A DNA stretch of 64,000 nt from Polynucleobacter sp. MWH-CaK5. Its GTDB lineage: Bacteria > Pseudomonadota > Gammaproteobacteria > Burkholderiales > Burkholderiaceae. Position numbers and translations under genes: made by a program. The stretch covers positions 1,597,433 through 1,661,432 of the forward strand of contig NZ_CP061299.1 in the NCBI RefSeq assembly GCF_018687615.1, read 5' to 3'. Positions 50,227-58,567 of the stretch are shown here, in pieces; positions within the stretch are counted from its first letter, which is position 1; each line of letters opens with the position of its first letter. The notes below the pieces were generated by a model. It saw only the letters and a program-made list of their open reading frames with translations, was not told the DNA's origin and did no database searches.

Positions 50227-50779
50227 GGCTTCCCCTCAGGTTAGGCAAAAATTCCACAGACTGTCCGTCATGGAAAACCACGCGATCAAGTAATTCAAGA
50301 CCAACCGCTGGTGCTAAAGCTTCAAAATCAGCAATCGTTAAAACTCTGACGTTGGGCGTGTCGTACCATTGGTATGGCAGCGACTTAGAAACTGGCATTC
50401 TGCCCAATAAAACTGCTGAGCGATGTGACCAATGACCAAAGTTAGGGAATGAAACCACACATTCTTTTCCGACCCTGGCAATTTCACTCAAGATCCTGGC
50501 TGTTTGATGAATCGTTTGTAATGTTTGCGAGAGGATCACTTTGTCAAAGCTTTGATCTTCAAACAAAGCCAAACCACCTTCAAGATCCTGCTGCACAACA
50601 TTCAAACCTTTTTGCGCACAAGCCAAAACTTTGTCATCAGCCAACTCAACGCCATACACATGGGCTTGCTTGGCTTCTTTTAAGTGGTGCAATAAGCTGC
50701 CATCACCACAGCCAACGTCCAACACCTGAGAGCCGGGCTCTACCCATTTCGCAATCGCGGCAAAATCTGAACGCATCAT
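50195..50779 (-). CDS. metW: Methionine biosynthesis protein MetW
   Basis: A 194-residue Rossmann methyltransferase-fold protein with SAM-type loop VLDVGCGDGSLLHHL (about 20-34) and the family stretch KVILSQTLQTIHQTARILSEIARVGK. MetW is co-encoded with MetX in many proteobacteria and is needed for homoserine acylation activity. It overlaps the metX stop by 4 bases at its start (ATGA) and ampG by 32 bases at its end. Confidence 0.94.
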   Translation of the reverse strand: MMRSDFAAIAKWVEPGSQVLDVGCGDGSLLHHLKEAKQAHVYGVELADDKVLACAQKGLNVVQQDLEGGLALFEDQSFDKVILSQTLQTIHQTARILSEIARVGKECVVSFPNFGHWSHRSAVLLGRMPVSKSLPYQWYDTPNVRVLTIADFEALAPAVGLELLDRVVFHDGQSVEFLPNLRGSLAVYRARRAK

Positions 50780-51918
50780 GATTGAAGCTCCTGGGCAATT
50801 TGCTCAAAGTAGGCTCTTACCAAGTTGTGATATCGAGGGTCTTCTAATAAGAAGGCATCGTGACCATGAGGCGCATCAATCTCGCCATAAGTGACATCCA
50901 ACTTGTTGTCCAACAATGCTTTAACAATTTCACGACTGCGCTCTGGCGCAAAGCGCCAATCGGTTGTGAAACTCACCACCAAAAACTTGGCAGCAATATT
51001 TTTCATGGCTGCACTGAGATTATTGGCAAAAGCTTTTGCCGGATCAAAGTAATCCAAGGCACGAGTGATCAGTAGATAAGTATTTGCATCAAAATAATCT
51101 GCAAACTTCTCGCCTTGATATCTCAAATAACTTTCAACTTCAAACTCAACATCAAAATTGAAGTTGTATTCATCAGAATCGCCATCGGCTCGTCTTAATT
51201 CACGGCCAAATTTTTCAGCCATGTCATCGTCTGACAAATAAGTGATGTGGCCAATCATGCGTGCCACTCTCAAGCCACGGCGCGGCTTGACATCATGAGC
51301 GTAGTAATCACCCCCATGAAAATCTGGGTCGCTCAAAATCGCACTGCGAGCCACTTCATTGAAAGCAATGTTTTGTGCTGATAGCTTAGGCGTTGATGCA
51401 ATCACAATGCAGTGACCAATGCGCTTTGGATACATCATGCTCCAAGCCATGGCCTGCATGCCGCCAAGGCTGCCACCCATCACTGCAGCAAATTTATCAA
51501 TTTGAAAATGATCGGCCACGCGTGCCTGGGCATTAACCCAGTCCTCAACCGTCACAACCGGGAACGATGCGCCGTATGGCTTGCCTGTTTCAGGGTTCAC
51601 ACTCATCGGTCCCGTAGAACCAAAACATGAACCCAGATTATTAACACCGATCACAAAAAATCGATTTGTATCAACTGGCTTGCCAGGACCGACCATGTTG
51701 TCCCACCAACCCACATCATTTGGATTGCTCGCACTGACACCCGCCACATGGTGAGAAGCATTGAGCGCATGGCAAATCAGAATGGCATTACTTTTTTTGG
51801 CATTTAACTGCCCGTAGGTCTCAACCATCAAGTTGTAATCAGCAATACTTGCCCCACTTTGCAACTTCAATGGTGTTGCAAAATTAAGTACTTGAGGCGT
51901 TACAAGCCCTAGACTCAT
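50776..51918 (-). CDS. metX: Homoserine O-acyltransferase MetX
   Basis: A 380-residue alpha/beta-hydrolase-fold enzyme activating homoserine for methionine synthesis. The nucleophile elbow is GGSLGGMQAMAW (about 146-157), and the Asp and His are in FTTDWRFAPERS and DAPHGHDAFL. Whether acetyl- or succinyl-CoA is used cannot be settled by eye; MetW-associated MetX enzymes are often succinyltransferases. It overlaps slmA and metW by 4 bases on either side. Confidence 0.94.
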   Translation of the reverse strand: MSLGLVTPQVLNFATPLKLQSGASIADYNLMVETYGQLNAKKSNAILICHALNASHHVAGVSASNPNDVGWWDNMVGPGKPVDTNRFFVIGVNNLGSCFGSTGPMSVNPETGKPYGASFPVVTVEDWVNAQARVADHFQIDKFAAVMGGSLGGMQAMAWSMMYPKRIGHCIVIASTPKLSAQNIAFNEVARSAILSDPDFHGGDYYAHDVKPRRGLRVARMIGHITYLSDDDMAEKFGRELRRADGDSDEYNFNFDVEFEVESYLRYQGEKFADYFDANTYLLITRALDYFDPAKAFANNLSAAMKNIAAKFLVVSFTTDWRFAPERSREIVKALLDNKLDVTYGEIDAPHGHDAFLLEDPRYHNLVRAYFEQIAQELQS

Positions 51919-52571
51919 GCTGAGAATAAAACTCTCATTGGTAACTCGTTAAATTCAGTCGGCGACTTCTTAAAGCCACTTCTTGCGTAACGATGCCAGC
52001 GACCCACCACATAGCTCATCATCATGGCTGCTCTGGCGCTCACTTCTTGACCGTCTGAAGACTGCGTCAAGCGGCCCTGAGTTTGCGCAATGCGCAAAGA
52101 TTGTTTCAATGAAGATTCAATGCGTTCAAAAATCTGCAAGATTCTTTCTTGCAAACGCTCATCTTCAAGCCATAAAGCATCGCCCAATAACACCCGAATC
52201 ATTCCTGGGTTCTTTTCTCCAAAACCCAATAACAACATCAAAATTTCTTGAGCTTGGCGATCACCTGCTTCTTCACGCTCTGTGATTTGATTGATCAAGC
52301 CAAAAATAGTTTGTTCAATAAAAGCAATCAGCCCCTCAAACATCTGCGCCTTGCTAGCAAAATGTCGGTACAAAGCTGCTTCAGAAACCTCTAGCTTTGC
52401 AGCCAAAGCAGCAGTGGTCACGCGATCACCCTTTGGGCTTTCTAACATTTCTGCCAATACTTGCAAAATTTGTATTCTTCGCTCGCCCGGGCGAGGACGT
52501 TTACGAACTGGAGCCGATGCTGTGCTCTCGGCTTCGTCAGAGATGGGCATTTGATTAAATGGTGAGTTCAT
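51915..52571 (-). CDS. slmA: TetR-family nucleoid occlusion factor SlmA
   Basis: About 218 residues. The N-terminal HTH (about 45-65) reads VTTAALAAKLEVSEAALYRHF, and RPRPGERRIQILQVLAEMLE precedes it. This is the SlmA pattern. SlmA binds chromosomal sites and blocks FtsZ assembly over the nucleoid. The ATG at 52571 overlaps the HAD gene stop by 4 bases; a TTG five codons upstream is possible. It is part of argB-HAD-slmA-metX-metW-ampG. Confidence 0.88.
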   Translation of the reverse strand: MNSPFNQMPISDEAESTASAPVRKRPRPGERRIQILQVLAEMLESPKGDRVTTAALAAKLEVSEAALYRHFASKAQMFEGLIAFIEQTIFGLINQITEREEAGDRQAQEILMLLLGFGEKNPGMIRVLLGDALWLEDERLQERILQIFERIESSLKQSLRIAQTQGRLTQSSDGQEVSARAAMMMSYVVGRWHRYARSGFKKSPTEFNELPMRVLFSA

Positions 52572-53257
52572 TTGAGTTTTTGCCAACTTTTAAATAAGTG
52601 ATGCATTGATTGTACTTCCAGAGACACGCTTCCTCGATTTTGAGTGTAAGCCCTAACATGTCTTTTAAACCATACGGTCTTTATGCCCAATTTTGAATAC
52701 TCTAGCAAATGACCCAATGTGTCATCCACCAAAATCGCTCTTTGAGGCGCGCATCGGTACTTATTCAAGAGTCTTTTGAGCATCAAGTGATCGGGTTTGG
52801 GTCGCCATTGTTGATGAAGCTCCATATCTTCGACGGCCTCTATCGCTTTGAAGCAACCCATGAGGCCCAGCTCCTTCAAAACCTTCAATGCATAGGCTTT
52901 TGGGGCATTGGTGAGTATGATTTTTTCGCCAGGCAAACGATTCAATATCTGCCGAAGGCCTTTTTCACCACGAACCATTCCTGAGAGATCTTGCAAATGC
53001 TTGCCGCTGACCTCGTTAAAGAGGTGGGTTTCACGCAAAAAATGGTGTGGATCAACCGCATGATGTTTGACCAAGCCCAACAATGTTGCGCCATACATGC
53101 GCCAGTAATGGTCTCTTAATTGACTGGCAGATTGGGTGTCTAAATTTAAATGACGAGCCACATAGCTCGTCATTGCATGATTGATAGAAGGAAAAATTGC
53201 ACTTGATGCATCGTGCAAGGTGTTATCTAAATCAAATAACCATAAAGGTTGGCGCAT
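52568..53257 (-). CDS. HAD-family pyrimidine 5'-nucleotidase-like phosphatase
   Basis: A 229-residue HAD hydrolase. Motif I is WLFDLDNTLHDAS (6-18), motif II is KIILTNAPKAYAL (about 113-125), and the later acidic motif is AILVDDTLGHLL (near 175). The opening pattern matches the pyrimidine 5'-nucleotidase/SDT1-like group. The substrate is a nucleotide or small phosphate ester. It sits between argB (17-base gap) and slmA (4-base overlap). Confidence 0.88.
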   Translation of the reverse strand: MRQPLWLFDLDNTLHDASSAIFPSINHAMTSYVARHLNLDTQSASQLRDHYWRMYGATLLGLVKHHAVDPHHFLRETHLFNEVSGKHLQDLSGMVRGEKGLRQILNRLPGEKIILTNAPKAYALKVLKELGLMGCFKAIEAVEDMELHQQWRPKPDHLMLKRLLNKYRCAPQRAILVDDTLGHLLEYSKLGIKTVWFKRHVRAYTQNRGSVSLEVQSMHHLFKSWQKLK

Positions 53258-53273
53258 GCCAATCTCAATTAGC

Positions 53274-54176
53274 TCAATGAGATCGGATCATCGTACCAAA
53301 AGCTTGCTCGGTCAGAATTTCCAAAAGCAAGGAATGTTCGATTCGGCCATCAATGATGTGAACTGAATTAACACCACTCTTAGCAGCGTCTAATGCTGAA
53401 GAGATCTTTGGCAACATGCCGCCAGAAATTGTGCCGTCCGCAAACAAGCCATCAATTTCTCTGGCAGTTAAATCAGTCAACAGATTGCCGCTCTTGTCCA
53501 TCACACCAGGGATGTTGGTCATCATGACCAATTTCTCGGCCTTCAGAATCTCAGCCATCTTACCCGCCACCAAGTCAGCATTGATGTTGTACGCCTGGCC
53601 ATCTTCACCGAAACCAATCGGTGAGATCACTGGAATGAAAGCGTCATCTTGCAAGGCTTTTACAACCGCAGGGTTGATCGAATCAATTTCACCAACAAAG
53701 CCGATGTCTAGCATCTCACCTGGCTTTTCTTTATTTGGGATCATCATTTTGCGCGCATGAATCAAACCGCCATCTTTACCCGTCAAGCCAACTGCCTGGC
53801 CGCCAAAATGATTGATCAGCATCACGATGTCTTGTTGCACTTCGCCGCCAAGAACCCACTCCACAACTTCCATGGTTTCTTCATCGGTCACGCGCATGCC
53901 CTGAATAAAAGTTCCAGCCTTGCCAACTTTTTTCAAAGCATCGTCAATTTGTGGACCACCGCCGTGCACCACCACAGGATTCATGCCCACCAATTTCAAC
54001 AAAATCACGTCACGAGCAAAACCTTCTTTTAGACGATCTTCAGTCATGGCGTTTCCGCCGTATTTGATAACAATGGTTTTGCCATGGTACTTCTTAATGT
54101 ACGGCAAAGCCTGTGCCAAAACCTCGGCTTTGACTGCAGGGGAAACGTCTTTAAGTTCAGCTAGTGGTGTGCTCAT
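53274..54176 (-). CDS. argB: Acetylglutamate kinase
   Basis: A 300-residue amino-acid kinase for the second step of arginine synthesis. Motifs: KTIVIKYGGNAM (about 34-45), VVVHGGGPQID (near 69-79), and VGLTGKDGGLI (about 129-139). The N-terminal helix preceding the kinase core (AEVLAQALPYIKKYHGK) is the form found in arginine-inhibited hexameric enzymes. It is the first gene of the argB-to-ampG run. Confidence 0.96.
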   Translation of the reverse strand: MSTPLAELKDVSPAVKAEVLAQALPYIKKYHGKTIVIKYGGNAMTEDRLKEGFARDVILLKLVGMNPVVVHGGGPQIDDALKKVGKAGTFIQGMRVTDEETMEVVEWVLGGEVQQDIVMLINHFGGQAVGLTGKDGGLIHARKMMIPNKEKPGEMLDIGFVGEIDSINPAVVKALQDDAFIPVISPIGFGEDGQAYNINADLVAGKMAEILKAEKLVMMTNIPGVMDKSGNLLTDLTAREIDGLFADGTISGGMLPKISSALDAAKSGVNSVHIIDGRIEHSLLLEILTEQAFGTMIRSH

Positions 54177-54231
54177 GCGCGGATTGTAAGATCAGTTGCC
54201 ATGCTTGGCTAGAATTTTTATTCAATTATGC

Positions 54232-54258
54232 AAAAAGGCGGCCTAAAGCCGCCTTTTA
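54232..54258 (-). terminator. Rho-independent terminator after the TonB receptor gene
   Basis: AAAAGGCGGC-CTAAA-GCCGCCTTTT is symmetric, with a 10-bp stem and A/T flanks on both sides, so it can work in both directions. It lies about 47 bases past the receptor stop at 54305. Confidence 0.88.
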
Positions 54259-54304
54259 TAAGGAAAACTTTCATGAAGCTTTCCTAAGTAGCCATCAGGA
54301 TTGC

Positions 54305-56404
54305 TTAGAAGTTGCCTCTTAAGCCGACCCTGATAGCGCGAGCGCCTGCAGGAGCCATATCACGCAAAACAGATGAGGCATTGCGAGCTTCTACATCGGT
54401 AAGGTTGTCCACTCTCATGAAAAGATATGCAGACTTCATGCCAGAAATAGCTGTTTTGTAAGAGGCCCCCAAACCAAACATCGTGTAACTTGGCGTAGCA
54501 CCTAAATCATCGGCATAACGATTCTGACGAGCCGCATACTGCACATCCACTTGGCTTGAATACTTACCTTCCGAGTAAACCAAGGCAGAGCTCAAACGAA
54601 ATGGTGAGATGCGAGGCAGCGCGCCGCCGGTTGAGCGATTTTCACCGCGCACATAGTCCGCCTTCCAATCCATGTTCAGCTGACTAGCTTTGCCAAACAA
54701 GCCAGAAGCCAAAGGCAAACGCCCATCCGCCTCTAAACCATATAAGCGGGCTTTGATGCCGGTGAAGTTGTATTTGGGGACGCAATGACCGAAATTTGTA
54801 TTGCAAGTATTTAAGTCACTATTCCCATCTCCACCATCATCCTCATCTACATAACCATCTTGCACTAACCCAATGAAATTACTGAACTCTGTGACATAAG
54901 CTCCAAAATTGGCGCGCGTTGTTGGGGTCTTGAATTTCATCCCCAACTCAAGCGTTGTGCCTTTTTCTTTTTTGTTATTCACATTACCGGCTTCATATGT
55001 TTCTGTGGCGTGATGCATGCCGTTGGCATAAAGCTCATAGAATGTTGGGGCACGTTCGGTGTATGACAAACCGCTGGTAGCCGTCCAACCAGAACCCATG
55101 TCTTGGCGATATCCGACTGAAGCACTGAATGGTTTGAATTTTTTACTATCAGCAGTGAATAGCTCGCCTTCACCATTATCTCCACCACCAAAACTATCCA
55201 CCTTCACAGATTCAAGCCTTAAACCTGCGTTAACAGCTTTACCTTCGGCAAAAGAAAGTTCTTCAAACACAAACAGAGCCATGCTATTGGTCTGTGTGTT
55301 GGGAACAAAAGTTGCCTCTTCGCTACTGGCAGAAAATTTAAAATCGGAGCCCTGAACACCCCATGCACCCTTCAAAGAACCCAAAGAAGTTTGGATAGGT
55401 AAATGAGTTCCTTCAATGCGGCTATCCCAACCTTTATTTTTAAAGGTTGACTCAACTGCACCACCCGCTGATTCTTCGTGCTTGTAATCGGTTGTGCTGA
55501 ATGAGCCTCTGATAGATTCAAAAGGACCGGCTTTGCCTGATAAATTTCTTTGCTCACCAGCAAGCGTTAATTTGTCTTGCTTTAATTTGATTCTGGTTGG
55601 TCTGGCAATATTGCCCTCTTCATACAAACCAGTGCCGTATTCATTGCGATAAGTGTCAACTGAAAATCCCAGATACCCATGATCATTGGTCAAAGAAAAT
55701 CCAGCCGCTCCACCCTGTTGATCAGCATCACTGTTTAATAAAGTGCCTGAATTTAAAAAATCTCCACGGCCCGCTTGCTTAGGCACCTTAAGGTTGTCTG
55801 TTTTTCTGCTAGAACCATCGACATGGATTGCAAAAGCACCATCGCCTGCAGTTACTAAACCAGCTGCCGCTTTTTCTGATTCGGCACCACCAGCTCTTAC
55901 CTCAGCACGGCCATGAACGCCTTTCACAGGAGCCTTTGGTATGCGGTTATCAATCACGTTAACCGCGCCTCCAATGGCACTGCCACCATACTGAAGAGCT
56001 GCTGGCCCGCGGACCACTTCAATTTGTTCAACCAACAAAGGCTCTATTGCAACTGCATGATCGTAAGACAAAGTTGAAGCATCCAAACTTGCTCCACCAT
56101 TACTCATCACACGAACACGATCGCCATCCAAACCTCGAATGGTTGGCCGACTAGAGTTTGGCCCAAAGTCTGTTGAGCCAACGCCTGGCAAACCATTCAG
56201 GGTCTGACCCAAAGTACTTGATTGTTTTTGTGCCAATTGGTCGCCACGCAAAACGCTGACCGGGGTGATTAAATCATTGATATCTGCACCAAGAGGATTG
56301 GCACTGACAACCACAGGCTCTAATGTTTGTTGCGCATGAGCGAATTGAATTGATAAAGCAGCAATAGCTGCAGCACTGAAAGCAGTGCGCATAAAGACTT
56401 GCAT
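54305..56404 (-). CDS. TonB-dependent outer-membrane receptor, ZnuD-like
   Basis: A 699-residue receptor. Signal peptide ends at FAHA/QQ. The plug domain has SSTLGQTLNGLPGVGSTDFG, RPTIRGLDGDRVRVM, LDASTLSYDHAVAIEPLLVE and EVVRGPAALQYGGSAIGGAVN. The last two blocks, especially the SxDHAV element, resemble the neisserial zinc receptor ZnuD. The barrel ends RVGLRGNF with terminal aromatic. An extracellular acidic loop (DEDDGGDGNSD) is followed by a CNTNFGHC cysteine pair. ATG has an AGGAG site 6 bases upstream. Context with a His-rich protein and CobW supports metal, most likely zinc, uptake. Confidence 0.85.
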   Translation of the reverse strand: MQVFMRTAFSAAAIAALSIQFAHAQQTLEPVVVSANPLGADINDLITPVSVLRGDQLAQKQSSTLGQTLNGLPGVGSTDFGPNSSRPTIRGLDGDRVRVMSNGGASLDASTLSYDHAVAIEPLLVEQIEVVRGPAALQYGGSAIGGAVNVIDNRIPKAPVKGVHGRAEVRAGGAESEKAAAGLVTAGDGAFAIHVDGSSRKTDNLKVPKQAGRGDFLNSGTLLNSDADQQGGAAGFSLTNDHGYLGFSVDTYRNEYGTGLYEEGNIARPTRIKLKQDKLTLAGEQRNLSGKAGPFESIRGSFSTTDYKHEESAGGAVESTFKNKGWDSRIEGTHLPIQTSLGSLKGAWGVQGSDFKFSASSEEATFVPNTQTNSMALFVFEELSFAEGKAVNAGLRLESVKVDSFGGGDNGEGELFTADSKKFKPFSASVGYRQDMGSGWTATSGLSYTERAPTFYELYANGMHHATETYEAGNVNNKKEKGTTLELGMKFKTPTTRANFGAYVTEFSNFIGLVQDGYVDEDDGGDGNSDLNTCNTNFGHCVPKYNFTGIKARLYGLEADGRLPLASGLFGKASQLNMDWKADYVRGENRSTGGALPRISPFRLSSALVYSEGKYSSQVDVQYAARQNRYADDLGATPSYTMFGLGASYKTAISGMKSAYLFMRVDNLTDVEARNASSVLRDMAPAGARAIRVGLRGNF

Positions 56405-56462
56405 GTGTTTCTCCTAAACATGAATAAAGATCACGCAGTTGGCGTGAAGAACATTTCAATGT

Positions 56463-56861
56463 TTAAGAATTAGGCGGACCCCTGACATCAAAAGGTCGAT
56501 AGGCTTCGATTGAAGCCTGATAGGTTAGGTAGCTATTGATAGCCGCATTGGTTTTATCAATGACCGGCAAACTCAACAGAGGTGCCGGCATTGCCATGCT
56601 CAATGTTTGTGAATCATAGGCAGCACAATGATGCTTACCGTCTGAATCATGCCCATGATGATGCTTAGCATGTTGATCATCACAAGCATCTTGATGTTTT
56701 GCAACATCCGCTAAATCGGCGCTCTTTTTGGCATCGGACGCCACATGTTCAGTCGCAGCTAAACCATGAGCAATACCATGGCTAAAACCCTGCCACTGGG
56801 CTACAAATAAGCCCATGACAAGGAAAATCAAAAAGGAAATTGTGCGAGCTTTAAACACCAA
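56463..56861 (-). CDS. His-rich exported protein of a metal-uptake locus
   Basis: A 132-residue protein with an N-terminal hydrophobic signal (FLIFLVMGLFVAQW), then a run of His/Asp/Cys residues (HAKHHHGHDSDGKHHC, about 68-83), and a C-terminal YRPFDVRGPPNS. The C-terminal RGPP ending is seen in small periplasmic proteins next to metal transporters (DUF2946/CopL-like); I cannot be sure of the family. A metal-binding or chaperone role is inferred. The start is a TTG (56861) or the next codon GTG, 8 bases after the dksA stop, so translation is probably coupled. Confidence 0.65.
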   Translation of the reverse strand: MVFKARTISFLIFLVMGLFVAQWQGFSHGIAHGLAATEHVASDAKKSADLADVAKHQDACDDQHAKHHHGHDSDGKHHCAAYDSQTLSMAMPAPLLSLPVIDKTNAAINSYLTYQASIEAYRPFDVRGPPNS

Positions 56862-56869
56862 GATTGTGC

Positions 56870-57286
56870 TTAATTACCAAACAATTTTTGGCGTAGTTCG
56901 CGGCGCTCTTGCGCTTCTAAAGATAAATTCGCTGTTGGACGCGCCAACAAACGTGGAATGCCAATTGGCTCACCAGTTTCTTCACACCAACCATAATCAC
57001 CAGACTCGATGCTCAATAAAGACTGTTCTACTTTTTTGAGAAGCTTGCGCTCGCGATCACGTGTGCGCAATTCCAAAGCATGCTCTTCTTCAATCGTGGC
57101 ACGATCTGCTGGATCAGGAACCAAAACGTTTTCGCGTAGATGCTCAGTGGTTTCGTTTGCGTGCAGCAAAAGGTCTGCCTTCAAAGCCAATAACTTTGCT
57201 TTGAAAAATTCTAGTTGAGCAGCATTCATATAATCCTTCTCAGGCATTTTTACGATATCTGCTTCAGTTAATGCTTTCTTGCTCAT
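56870..57286 (-). CDS. dksA: RNA polymerase-binding transcription factor DksA (one-cysteine form)
   Basis: A 138-residue protein that enters the polymerase secondary channel and acts with ppGpp. The coiled-coil tip shows DPADRATIEEEHALEL (58-73) with the D-x2-D-x-A triad. The C-terminal globular part keeps only the first zinc-finger cysteine (Cys101 in YGWCEETGEPIG); the other three positions are non-Cys (TGEPIG, LSLEAQ). It should therefore work without structural zinc, as DksA2 does in Pseudomonas. This form is common in betaproteobacteria. A leader of about 150 bases lies upstream, with a small GTCC/GGAC hairpin just before the start. Confidence 0.92.
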   Translation of the reverse strand: MSKKALTEADIVKMPEKDYMNAAQLEFFKAKLLALKADLLLHANETTEHLRENVLVPDPADRATIEEEHALELRTRDRERKLLKKVEQSLLSIESGDYGWCEETGEPIGIPRLLARPTANLSLEAQERRELRQKLFGN

Positions 57287-57436
57287 CTCTTGTCCTTTCG
57301 GGACTTTGTTCTTACTTCGCTAAATTTAAAACTCTTGCTGTCTCTTTACAAGCTCTTTAGAAGCTATTTTTGCTCCGCAATATCCCTTAATTTTTATAAG
57401 AGCTCAGGGCGCGGATTCTACTCTAATCTATAAAGA

Positions 57437-58516
57437 TTACACCAAACATGTTTCAAGGCCACCCAATAAAACATCTTTAGGTAGGTCAATTCCAATGAAA
57501 ACCATCCTGGTTTCTTTTTTATCTTTACCCCAAGGCGCGCCCATATCGGAGCCCATCATTTCATGAACGCCCTGGATGATGACTTTACGTGCACCACCCT
57601 TGATATACAAAACACCTTTATATCTCAACATCTTAGCGCCAAATACCGACAAAATTCCACCCAAAAAGTCCTCAAGCTTCTGAGAATCAAATGGTCGATC
57701 GCTTCTAAAAACAAAGGATTGGATTTTGTCTGTGTGGGTCTTTTTCATGAATTGCACAGGTTGAGCGTGCTGGTGACCATGCTGATGGTCATGCCCGTGG
57801 TTGCAGTCTGGGCCATGCTCGTGATGATCGTGACCACAATTTGCATGATCATGGTCTTCTTGCTCCAAGAAATGCGGGTCAATATCCAACTTGTCGTTCA
57901 AATTGAAGCCGCGCAAATCCAAGACCTGATCCAAAGACACGGTGCCTTGAGTAATACCTGTGATTGGTGCACGAGGATTCATGTGCATCAATCGATGCTT
58001 TAACTGATCAACCGCTTTTGCATCCACCAAATCTGTTTTGGTGATAAAAATTCTGTCAGCAAAACCAACTTGCTGTTGCGCTTCTTCATGTTGGTCCAAT
58101 TGTTGATTGCCGTGCTTGGCATCAACCAAAGTCACAACGGCATCCAAAATATAGTGACTGGCAATCTCATCATCCATGAAGAATGTTTGCGCTACTGGAC
58201 CAGGATTGGCAACACCCGTGGTTTCAATCACCACGCGATCAAAAGAAATCTTCTTGTCTTTGCGAGACTCGAATAAATCATTCAGCGCTTTGACCAAGTC
58301 ACCGCGGATGGTGCAGCAAACACAGCCATTGCTCATCTGAACAATTTGCTCATCACTGTCCTGAATCAAAATGTCATTATCGATATTCTCTTCACCGAAT
58401 TCGTTTTCAATCACGGCAATCTTTTTGCCATGGTTTTCATGAAGAATATGTTTGAGCAAAGTGGTCTTGCCACTACCTAAAAAACCGGAAAGAATTGTTA
58501 CTGGTATCAAAGCCAT
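57437..58516 (-). CDS. CobW/COG0523-family GTP-binding metallochaperone
   Basis: A 359-residue G3E GTPase. Walker A is GFLGSGKTTL (11-20), the metal-binding CxCC is NGCVCCTIRGDL (63-74), and ETTGVANPGP is near 105. A His/Asp-rich stretch at about 215-255 (DHDHANCGHDHHEHG and repeats) is followed by the CobW C-terminal domain. COG0523 proteins deliver zinc or cobalt to client enzymes, and His-rich versions are often induced on zinc limitation. It lies upstream of dksA, the His-rich protein and the ZnuD-like receptor on the same strand. Confidence 0.9.
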   Translation of the reverse strand: MALIPVTILSGFLGSGKTTLLKHILHENHGKKIAVIENEFGEENIDNDILIQDSDEQIVQMSNGCVCCTIRGDLVKALNDLFESRKDKKISFDRVVIETTGVANPGPVAQTFFMDDEIASHYILDAVVTLVDAKHGNQQLDQHEEAQQQVGFADRIFITKTDLVDAKAVDQLKHRLMHMNPRAPITGITQGTVSLDQVLDLRGFNLNDKLDIDPHFLEQEDHDHANCGHDHHEHGPDCNHGHDHQHGHQHAQPVQFMKKTHTDKIQSFVFRSDRPFDSQKLEDFLGGILSVFGAKMLRYKGVLYIKGGARKVIIQGVHEMMGSDMGAPWGKDKKETRMVFIGIDLPKDVLLGGLETCLV

Positions 58517-58567
58517 GATTGCATCCTTGTGTGATCTATTAATTATGAGCCTATCGAGTGCAGATGG

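Noticed and set aside
57287..57436. Zur box in front of dksA or cobW
   Set aside because: I searched for a GTTATAnnATAAC-like dyad and found only a short TAATCT-N4-AGATTA repeat at the cobW 3' end, which is not convincing.
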